Part shown: in pieces, positions 8,169 to 14,956 of the stretch | Layout of the letters: every line of letters starts with the position of its first letter | How positions within the stretch are numbered: position 1 is the first letter of the stretch | Origin: Scatavimonas merdigallinarum | Lineage (GTDB): Bacteria; Bacillota; Clostridia; Oscillospirales; Acutalibacteraceae | Length of the DNA: 51,265 nt | Reading direction: 5' to 3' | NCBI GenBank assembly: GCA_018713055.1 | Contig: DVFW01000002.1 | Coordinates: 1-51,265, forward strand | Position numbers and translations under genes: made by a program | Notes under the pieces: generated by a model | The model's database searches: none | Told to the model about the DNA's origin: nothing | What the model saw: the letters and a program-made list of their open reading frames with translations, nothing else

Positions 8169-9899
8169 ATGAGTAAACTTATGCTTGGCAACGAAGCCGT
8201 TGCAAGAGGACTATATGAAGCGGGCGTCAAAGTGGTGTCCAGTTATCCGGGAACGCCAAGTACGGAGATTACAGAAAACGCCGCAAAATATGACGAGATG
8301 GAATGCGAATGGGCACCAAATGAGAAGGTTGCTGCCGAAGTTGCCGCAGGGGCGTCCTTTGCGGGGGTACGTTCTTTTTGCGGGATGAAGCATGTTGGGC
8401 TGAACGTAGCGGCTGATCCCTTTTTTACCATGAGCTATATCGGTGTAAACGGCGGGATGGTTCTGGGCGTTGCAGACGACCCGGGAATGCACTCTTCCCA
8501 AAATGAGCAGGATTCACGCCATTATGCGCAGGCAGCCAAAGTGCCAATGGTCGAGCCGGCGGACTCTGCGGAATGTAAGTTGTTTACAAAGCTTGCGTAT
8601 GATTTGAGCGAGCAGTTCGATACACCGGTGCTCCTTCGCCTGACAACAAGGATCGCACATTCCAGAAGTCTTGTGCAGACAGATGCGCGCAAAGAGCGTC
8701 CACCTGTACCGTATGAGAAAAATCCTGCAAAGAATGTTATGCTGCCTGCTTTTGCAAAAGGAAGGCATATCTTTGTGGAAGAGCGCATCAGAAAACTGAC
8801 CGAATATGCAGAAACGTCTCCGCTTAACCGCACCGAGTACAACAATACGAAAATTGGTGTGATTACTTCTGGTATATGTTATCAATATGCAAAAGAAGCA
8901 CTGGAAGAACAGGCGTCGTATTTGAAGCTGGGGATGCTCTACCCATTGCCGGTCCGCCTGATCCGTGAATTTGCCGCAAAAGTGGATGTGCTGTACGTGA
9001 TAGAAGAGCTGGACGACGTTATAGAAACGCATTGCCGGAAAATCGGCGTAAACCCGGTGGGGAAAGCGCTTTTTCCGCTTTGTGGAGAATTTTCGCAAAA
9101 ACTTATCCGGGAACTGGTACTGGGGCAGAAGCCCGAATTCTGCTCGCTGGATCAGGAGATTCCCGTCCGTCCGCCTGTTATGTGCTGCGGCTGTCCACAC
9201 AGAGGGCTTTTTTACGCGCTGAAGAAAGCAAATGTTTATGTCAGCGGTGATATCGGCTGCTATACGCTGGGCGCGTCGGCCCCGCTTTCCATGATGGACA
9301 CCTGTGTCTGTATGGGGGCTTCCGTTTCTGCGCTGCATGGTTATAATAAGGCGCTGGGAGCGCAGGCGGAAAAACGCTCTGTCGCAGTCATTGGCGATTC
9401 TACTTTTATTCATTCCGGAATTACCGGGCTGATCAATATAGCGTACAATGCGACCAATTCCGTTGTCATTATCCTTGACAATTCGATCACGGGGATGACA
9501 GGGCACCAGCAGAACCCGACAACCGGTTATAATATCAAGGGCGACCCAGCAGCGGCCGTCAGTCTGGAAAAGCTTTGTGAGGCGGTTGGAATCAGCCGCG
9601 TGCAGGTATGCGACCCATACGACCTTAAGCAGACTATGCGGGTGATCCGGGAAGAGCTGGAAGCGGAAGGCCCATCGGTAATTATTTCGCGCCGCCCGTG
9701 CGCATTGCTAAAATATGTAAAGCATAAACCCTCATTGCGGGTTGAAAGCAGCCGGTGCATAGGCTGCAAAGCCTGTCTGGCGATCGGCTGTCCCGCAATC
9801 AGCATGAAAGAAGGCAAAGCGGCCATTGACCACACGCAATGCGTAGGCTGCGGTGTCTGTACGGGGCTTTGCCCCAAGCAGGCGATTACAGAGTCATAA
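8169..9899 (+). CDS. iorA: Indolepyruvate:ferredoxin oxidoreductase, alpha subunit
   Basis: This 576-residue subunit carries thiamine diphosphate and two [4Fe-4S] clusters. With IorB it oxidatively decarboxylates arylpyruvates (from Trp, Phe, Tyr) to aryl-acetyl-CoA and reduces ferredoxin. The N-terminal pyrimidine-binding domain (SSYPGTPSTEI, EWAPNEKVAAEVAAGAS) is followed by the ThDP pyrophosphate domain (CCGCPHRGLF, GDIGCYTLG, GDSTFIHSGITGLINIAYN). The C-terminus is a bacterial-type 2[4Fe-4S] ferredoxin domain with CIGCKACLAIGCP and CVGCGVCTGLCP. AAGGATGAG precedes the ATG. It is followed by iorB after 47 bases. The length is normal for the family and no key residue is missing. Confidence 0.97.
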   Translation: MSKLMLGNEAVARGLYEAGVKVVSSYPGTPSTEITENAAKYDEMECEWAPNEKVAAEVAAGASFAGVRSFCGMKHVGLNVAADPFFTMSYIGVNGGMVLGVADDPGMHSSQNEQDSRHYAQAAKVPMVEPADSAECKLFTKLAYDLSEQFDTPVLLRLTTRIAHSRSLVQTDARKERPPVPYEKNPAKNVMLPAFAKGRHIFVEERIRKLTEYAETSPLNRTEYNNTKIGVITSGICYQYAKEALEEQASYLKLGMLYPLPVRLIREFAAKVDVLYVIEELDDVIETHCRKIGVNPVGKALFPLCGEFSQKLIRELVLGQKPEFCSLDQEIPVRPPVMCCGCPHRGLFYALKKANVYVSGDIGCYTLGASAPLSMMDTCVCMGASVSALHGYNKALGAQAEKRSVAVIGDSTFIHSGITGLINIAYNATNSVVIILDNSITGMTGHQQNPTTGYNIKGDPAAAVSLEKLCEAVGISRVQVCDPYDLKQTMRVIREELEAEGPSVIISRRPCALLKYVKHKPSLRVESSRCIGCKACLAIGCPAISMKEGKAAIDHTQCVGCGVCTGLCPKQAITES

Positions 9900-9946
9900 A
9901 AAAACTCCGGCTTTGTGCACAGCACAGCGAAAGGAATGTAAAATAA

Positions 9947-10525
9947 ATGGACAACAGTGTAAAATCAGTTTTAATAGTAGGCGTGGGCGGGCAGGGCACG
10001 CTGCTTGCAAGTCGTCTGCTGGGGAACGCTATGCTTGGCTGCGGCTTTGACGTAAAGGTTTCAGAAGTGCATGGCATGAGTCAGCGCGGCGGTTCGGTGG
10101 TGACGTATGTCCGCTATGGTGAAAAGGTGTATTCACCTGTGATCGAACAGGGGGAGGCAGATTTGATTTTGTCATTTGAACAGCTGGAAGCCGCGCGTTT
10201 TTTACCATATTTAAAAAAAGGCGGTACTATGATTGTAAATACGCAGGCCATTGATCCCATGCCGGTTATTACCGGCGCCAAAACATATCCGCAAGGCATT
10301 TTGGAAGAGCTTTCCAAGCAACAGCTGAAGCTGATTGCAGCAGATGCGCTTTCTCTTGCAGAACAGGCCGGGTCATCAAAAGCGGTCAATGTAGTGCTGA
10401 TCGGCGTGATGGCAAAGCAACTGGGAATTGACAAGACTGTGTGGCGCAACACCATCCGGGAAACAGTGCCGCCCCAGTTTACAGATATGAACCTTAAAGC
10501 GTTTGAACTTGGTTATGCTTTATAA
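9947..10525 (+). CDS. iorB: Indolepyruvate:ferredoxin oxidoreductase, beta subunit
   Basis: A 192-residue gamma-type domain of the 2-oxoacid:ferredoxin oxidoreductase superfamily, partner of IorA. It shows the N-terminal glycine-rich GVGGQGTLLASRLLG motif and the conserved EVHGMSQRGGSVVTYVRYG segment. The ATG follows AAAGGA by about ten bases. It lies 47 bases after iorA and directly before a strong terminator, so it closes the paaK-iorA-iorB unit. The complex works in the cytoplasm in aromatic amino acid fermentation or, run in reverse with PaaK-made aryl-CoA, in aromatic amino acid synthesis from aryl acetates. Confidence 0.96.
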   Translation: MDNSVKSVLIVGVGGQGTLLASRLLGNAMLGCGFDVKVSEVHGMSQRGGSVVTYVRYGEKVYSPVIEQGEADLILSFEQLEAARFLPYLKKGGTMIVNTQAIDPMPVITGAKTYPQGILEELSKQQLKLIAADALSLAEQAGSSKAVNVVLIGVMAKQLGIDKTVWRNTIRETVPPQFTDMNLKAFELGYAL

Positions 10526-10570
10526 GCAATGGTCTGATTAAACGTACAATGCAGTTGTTCTGTAAAATAT

Positions 10571-10612
10571 AAAAAGAGCCGGGGCAGATGGTTGTCTGCT
10601 CCGGCTCTTTTT
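10571..10612 (+). terminator. Intrinsic terminator after iorB
   Basis: An 18-bp stem with one G-U pair (AAAAAGAGCCGGGGCAGA paired with 10595-10612) and a 6-base loop, ending in TTTTT. It is a strong rho-independent terminator and, being symmetrical, probably works both ways. Confidence 0.9.
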
Positions 10613-10663
10613 AACAGGATAATTCAATAAAATAAGGAAAAATTTATGAAATGCAAATGCTTT

Positions 10664-10679
10664 TTGTAAACGTTTTCAT
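10664..10679. promoter_or_regulatory. cre-like catabolite control operator upstream of the amylase
   Basis: TTGTAAACGTTTTCAT matches the Gram-positive cre consensus WTGNNARCGNWWWCAW at every specified position. It lies about 90 bases upstream of the predicted -10 box. CcpA or another LacI-family maltose/starch regulator could bind here. The position upstream of the promoter also permits activation. Confidence 0.65.
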
Positions 10680-10766
10680 TATAAATTTATTTAAATTGCA
10701 ATAAAAATTAAATAAAAAATTGTTCACTAATTTTGATAAAAAACGGTAGGCTTTTCTTTGTCGGTA

Positions 10767-10775
10767 TGATATAAT
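10767..10775 (+). promoter_or_regulatory. Extended -10 promoter of the amylase gene
   Basis: TGATATAAT gives a TG-n-TATAAT extended -10 element about 75 bases before the start codon. No good -35 box is seen 17 bases upstream, which is typical for promoters that rely on the TG extension or on an activator. Confidence 0.55.
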
Positions 10776-10851
10776 TTCTATAATTGGACAAGTACAAAAT
10801 ACGTTTATTTTGTGCCTGTCCACCAATATTTTTATAAAAGGAGAGGATTTT

Positions 10852-13800
10852 TTGAAGGTTCGCAAATTACTTGCGGTGCTGCTATGCGTTTTGATGATGG
10901 CGTCGGCAATAGCAGTTCCCGCACAGGCAGCAGTTACAGGCGACGAATCCACCGGAGCATATACCAATTCGGCAGATACGTATAATACATATGCCGGAAC
11001 GGATCTGGGGGCTACGTATTCCGAAAATTCCACCACTTTTAAGGTGTGGGCCCCAAGCGCTTCCAAGGTACAGGTCAAGCGTTATAAAACCGGTTCTGAC
11101 GACGAAGCGGGCGCAGGTGTGATTGAAACCAGGGACATGACCAAAAACGATTCCAACGGAACATGGTCTGTTACAATCAACGGAGATCTTAACGGTACCT
11201 ATTATACGTATCTTGTCACAGTCAACGGCACAACAAAAGAAACACAGGACGTCTACTCAGTGGCAACTGGCGTAAACGGCAACCGTTCCATGGTCATTGA
11301 CCTGAACAGCACGGACCCGGAGGGATGGGAAAACGACCGGCACATGCTTGTTGAAAACCAGAACGACGCCGTAATTTGGGAAGTGCAGGTGCGCGATTTC
11401 TCTATTTCTGATACCTCTGGTGTCAGTGAAGCGCATAAAGGAAAATATCTTGCATTTACAGAGGGCGGAACCAAACTCAATGGAACGGATGATATTTCCA
11501 CATGCGTAGATTACCTTGTAAAGCAGGGTGTAAATTATGTACATCTCAATCCGGTGTACGATTTTGGCTCCATTGACGAAACAAAGCTTTCCAGGCCGCA
11601 GTACAATTGGGGCTATGATCCGGTCAACTACAACGTGCCGGAAGGTTCTTATTCAACGGACCCTTACGACGGCGCGGTAAGGATCAAGGAATTTAAGCAA
11701 ATGGTGCAGGCGCTGCACGACAGGGGCATCGGTGTGATTATGGACGTGGTGTATAACCACACCTATTCTACAGATTCTGCTTTTGAAAAAACCGTACCCG
11801 GTTACTATTACAGAATGCAGGGTTCTTCTTTCCTGAATGCTTCCGGCTGCGGCAATGTTACCGCCTCCGATAAAACAATGTTCAGAAAGTATATGATTGA
11901 TTCCGTCAAATACTGGGCGGAGGAATATCATATCGACGGCTTCCGTTTTGACCTGATGGGCTGCCATGATATTACCACTATGAACCAGATCAGGGCCGAA
12001 CTCGACGAAATTGACAGCCGGATTCTAATGTATGGTGAGCCGTGGATGGCTGACTGGGGTTCCAACGGTATTTCCAGTTCAGAAGCCTGCGTCATGGACA
12101 ACGCCAGCCGCGTAAGTGAGAGAGTTGCTATGTTCAGCGACAAAATCAGAAACGCGCTTAAAGGCGGTACGGATGACGCTTCAAAGGGCTATATTCAGGG
12201 CTCTACAACTGTAACAAATGACATTAAGGCAGGTATGATGGGCGGTGCCAGCACGACATGGGGCAAATGGTCGCGCCAGCCTTCCCAGTGTATTACCTAT
12301 AATTCCGCACACGATAACCTGACACTCTGGGATAAAATTTTAAAATCCAACGGTTCAACAGATTACGACGGCACCAACGCCACGTTCCTTGCGCAGAATA
12401 AGCTTTCTGCAGCGATTATTTTGACCTCACAGGGAGTTCCGTTTTATCTGGCCGGCGAAGAATTTGCAAGGACGAAATACGGCGACCATAACAGCTACAA
12501 TTCGCCTGACAGCGTAAACCAGATTGATTGGAGCAGGGTGGAAACCTACAGCAACCTGGTTGACTATTATAAAGGTTTAATGCAGATCCGCGCCAACTAT
12601 TCCCCGTTTAGAGATCCAACCGTAGCGTCTGGCAATACAACCTATTTTGTGGAAAATGGAAGCGTCATAGCGTATACCATTCAAAATAAAACGGCGAACG
12701 CTTCCAACGAATGGGGAACCATGGCGGTGTTGACCAACAATACTGCAAGTGCCAGAAGCATTACGCTTAAAGGGCAGGCGGCCCTTCCTTCCAGCTGGGT
12801 TATCTTGGCAAACGGTGAAAGTGCAGGTTTGAAGAACCTTGGTACAGTCAGCGGCTCTACCATCAGTGTGCCGGCGAGGTCGGCTTTGATATTGGTAGAC
12901 GCAGCAAGCTATGACAGCGTGCAGATTCCGGAAGAAACCTACAGAACCATTACGACCAAGCATATTGACAGCGAAACAGGCGATGTTTTAAAAACAACGA
13001 CTTCTCTTTACAAGGACGGTACAACCTACAGAACGCAGCCTGACAGCGATATTTTGTTTGATTATGATCTGGTCAGAACGGAAGGTACGACAACAGGCGC
13101 CGTTTCTCAGGATGTTACGGTTAGCTATTATTATAAAAAGAGCAGCGTGGAAAGCTACACCCTGACAGTGCAATATGTAGACCAGCAGGGTCAGGCTCTT
13201 ATGCCGGAGAAAACGACCAAGCTTAAGGATGGGCAGGCGTATGAAGAACCGCATGAGACGATTTCCGGTTATGAGCTCGACACAGATCAGCTACCAGGCA
13301 AGACCTTTGGTTATATTACAGACGACACGACGATAACCTATACCTATAAGGCCTCCACGTATGATAACCTGAAAGTCCATTATTATAACAGCAATGGATG
13401 GGCTACGCCGTATATATATGCTTACGACGATTCTTCTTCTCTTGTGCTTCTGACCGGCGACTGGCCCGGAACAAGGATGACGGCGGATGCAGCCACGGGT
13501 GCAAACTGGTATACCTATCCGGAAATTGATGTGGCGCAGGCAAAGGTCATGTTTACAAATGGCGCGGCATCCGGCGCGGAGCAGGAACCAGGCGCAAATA
13601 TGCCGGGTTATGAAGCCAGTGGAGAGGTCTGGATTAAAGACGGGGTAACATCCTTTAACTCTAAAGTGGTTGTCAGCTATGTAGACGGTAACGGCAACAA
13701 ACTTGCACAGGATCAGGTGCTTACAGGGACAAAGGTGACCACGTCTGACACCTACACAACGCAGGGCCTTGCAGGCTATGAAAATCCTGTGATTATGGGT

Positions 13801-14583
13801 AACGCGCAGGGAACCTGGGCGGTAGGAACCAAGAATGTAGTGTATGTCTATGATGACGCAGTGCCGCCTGTTACAATTCCGACCAATCCTCCCACGGGCG
13901 AACGCTACATGCTTGGAGACGTTACGTTCGATGATGAAATTAAGATAGAAGATGTATTAACCATGCAGCGCAGCATTGCAATGATGACTTCTCTTACACA
14001 GCTGCAAATTATCGCGGGAGATGTGGACAGAAACGGCAAGATTGAAATTGCAGATGTTTTGGAAGTGCAGAAATACATTGCAAAAATACCAACCCAATAT
14101 GATATTGGCAAAGTCTTTAACGATACAGCCGAGCCAACGGATCCTGTACCCACTGACCCGCAGCCTACAGATCCACAGCCTACAGAACCTCAACCGACGG
14201 AACCCGAACCAACGGATCCACAACCTACAGATCCGTCTGCCAGCAATATGGTAACCCTCTATTTTTCAAACGGTGTGTGGTGGGACACGGTATATGTGTA
14301 TGCCTGGAAGAGCTCTGACGAAAATATAAATGCACCGTGGCCTGGCGAAGAGATGACCTCCATAGGGCAGAATGATCTGGGCGAAACCATTTATCAGGTG
14401 CGTATTGACTTAAGCCAGTATGACAATATTATTTTCAGCAACGGCAGCGGCCAGCAGACACAGGATATACCTATCAGTACAGCCTCGAACAATACAGGGT
14501 ATTACTGTGATAAAAACGTGCAGGATGCACAGGGCCATTACGGTTATGGAACGTATCTGTTCGACCCATCCTTTATTGTCTGA
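10852..14583 (+). CDS. Secreted multidomain pullulanase/alpha-amylase (GH13) with dockerin and starch-binding modules
   Basis: A 1243-residue extracellular glycoside hydrolase. Start TTG 10852 follows AAAGGAGAGG and gives a clean signal peptide (MKVRKLLAVLLCVLMMASAI, cleavage near AQA). Domains: CBM48-like (about 47-153); GH13 catalytic barrel (about 175-683) with the type I pullulanase mark YNWGYDP, VVYNHT, nucleophile Asp367 in FRFDLMG, acid/base Glu396 in YGEPW and the transition-state Asp488 in AHDN; MucBP-like repeats (about 697-763, 769-840, 937-1003); CBM26-like modules (about 842-930 and 1134-1242) flanking a type I dockerin (about 1019-1083, GDVDRNGKIEIADVLEVQKY). A Pro-Thr linker precedes the last module. 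The dockerin implies docking to a cohesin scaffold, as in an amylosome. Debranching is most likely. Confidence 0.93.
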   Translation: MKVRKLLAVLLCVLMMASAIAVPAQAAVTGDESTGAYTNSADTYNTYAGTDLGATYSENSTTFKVWAPSASKVQVKRYKTGSDDEAGAGVIETRDMTKNDSNGTWSVTINGDLNGTYYTYLVTVNGTTKETQDVYSVATGVNGNRSMVIDLNSTDPEGWENDRHMLVENQNDAVIWEVQVRDFSISDTSGVSEAHKGKYLAFTEGGTKLNGTDDISTCVDYLVKQGVNYVHLNPVYDFGSIDETKLSRPQYNWGYDPVNYNVPEGSYSTDPYDGAVRIKEFKQMVQALHDRGIGVIMDVVYNHTYSTDSAFEKTVPGYYYRMQGSSFLNASGCGNVTASDKTMFRKYMIDSVKYWAEEYHIDGFRFDLMGCHDITTMNQIRAELDEIDSRILMYGEPWMADWGSNGISSSEACVMDNASRVSERVAMFSDKIRNALKGGTDDASKGYIQGSTTVTNDIKAGMMGGASTTWGKWSRQPSQCITYNSAHDNLTLWDKILKSNGSTDYDGTNATFLAQNKLSAAIILTSQGVPFYLAGEEFARTKYGDHNSYNSPDSVNQIDWSRVETYSNLVDYYKGLMQIRANYSPFRDPTVASGNTTYFVENGSVIAYTIQNKTANASNEWGTMAVLTNNTASARSITLKGQAALPSSWVILANGESAGLKNLGTVSGSTISVPARSALILVDAASYDSVQIPEETYRTITTKHIDSETGDVLKTTTSLYKDGTTYRTQPDSDILFDYDLVRTEGTTTGAVSQDVTVSYYYKKSSVESYTLTVQYVDQQGQALMPEKTTKLKDGQAYEEPHETISGYELDTDQLPGKTFGYITDDTTITYTYKASTYDNLKVHYYNSNGWATPYIYAYDDSSSLVLLTGDWPGTRMTADAATGANWYTYPEIDVAQAKVMFTNGAASGAEQEPGANMPGYEASGEVWIKDGVTSFNSKVVVSYVDGNGNKLAQDQVLTGTKVTTSDTYTTQGLAGYENPVIMGNAQGTWAVGTKNVVYVYDDAVPPVTIPTNPPTGERYMLGDVTFDDEIKIEDVLTMQRSIAMMTSLTQLQIIAGDVDRNGKIEIADVLEVQKYIAKIPTQYDIGKVFNDTAEPTDPVPTDPQPTDPQPTEPQPTEPEPTDPQPTDPSASNMVTLYFSNGVWWDTVYVYAWKSSDENINAPWPGEEMTSIGQNDLGETIYQVRIDLSQYDNIIFSNGSGQQTQDIPISTASNNTGYYCDKNVQDAQGHYGYGTYLFDPSFIV
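14135..14236 (+). repeat. Pro-Thr-rich linker repeats in the pullulanase gene
   Basis: Tandem short units coding for PTDPQ, PTEPQ and PTEPE make a flexible spacer between the dockerin and the last starch-binding module. Similar units occur in the next gene (15736-15843), which supports shared ancestry of the two secreted proteins. Confidence 0.8.
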
Positions 14584-14599
14584 TTTTCACTGCATTTTG

Positions 14600-14628
14600 T
14601 ATCCCCCTGTTTGTCAAACAGGGGGATA
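14600..14628. terminator. Hairpin terminator after the pullulanase gene
   Basis: TATCCCCCTGTTT pairs with AAACAGGGGGATA across a very short loop, 17 bases after the stop codon. The following sequence is only weakly T-rich, so termination may be partial. Confidence 0.65.
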
Positions 14629-14821
14629 CTTATTGCCCTCAAAATCAATTCTGCTAAAATGTATAAGCGTGTTGTCATACAATGAAGTTGAATTTTATTG
14701 TTGCCTGGCCCTATTCCGCAGAGAAACCGGCGCAGGTATAAAGAATATCCTAAAATTTGGATGAAATACAGTGCATTTTGCATAAATAAAGTTATTAAAT
14801 CTTAAAATTTATCATAGTTTC

Positions 14822-14850
14822 TTGCAATCTTGTGTGAGAAAAGTTATAAT
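14822..14850 (+). promoter_or_regulatory. Predicted promoter of the starch-binding protein gene
   Basis: TTGCAA (14822-14827), a 17-base spacer and a consensus TATAAT (14845-14850). Transcription would start near 14857, giving an unusually long leader. The gene can therefore be expressed apart from the pullulanase. No cre match was seen here. Confidence 0.7.
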
Positions 14851-14956
14851 ATAAGCGATTAATTGTATGCTGGTTTTTATGGGGAAAGGCATCGGTTAAT
14901 ACATCTCATGCCTCTTGCTGAAGTGAGGGAAAGAGGATAAAAAGGAGGAATTTTAT

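Larger units (their letters stand above)
10526..10851 (+). other. Intergenic region with terminator, cre-like site and amylase promoter
   Basis: This 326-base gap contains the iorB terminator (10571-10612), a cre-like operator (10664-10679), a very AT-rich stretch and an extended -10 promoter (10767-10775). I saw no coding sequence in it. Confidence 0.75.
14584..14956 (+). other. Intergenic region between the two starch genes
   Basis: The 373 bases contain the hairpin at 14600-14628, a consensus-like promoter at 14822-14850 and a leader of about 100 bases. That leader includes a small GGCAT...ATGCC pair before the ribosome site AAAGGAGG. No gene and no known riboswitch pattern is visible. 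Confidence 0.65.

Noticed and set aside
8514..9506. 330-codon minus-strand open frame opposite iorA
   Set aside because: The plus strand codes for a complete IorA with all motifs; the antisense frame has no homology-like features or ribosome site.
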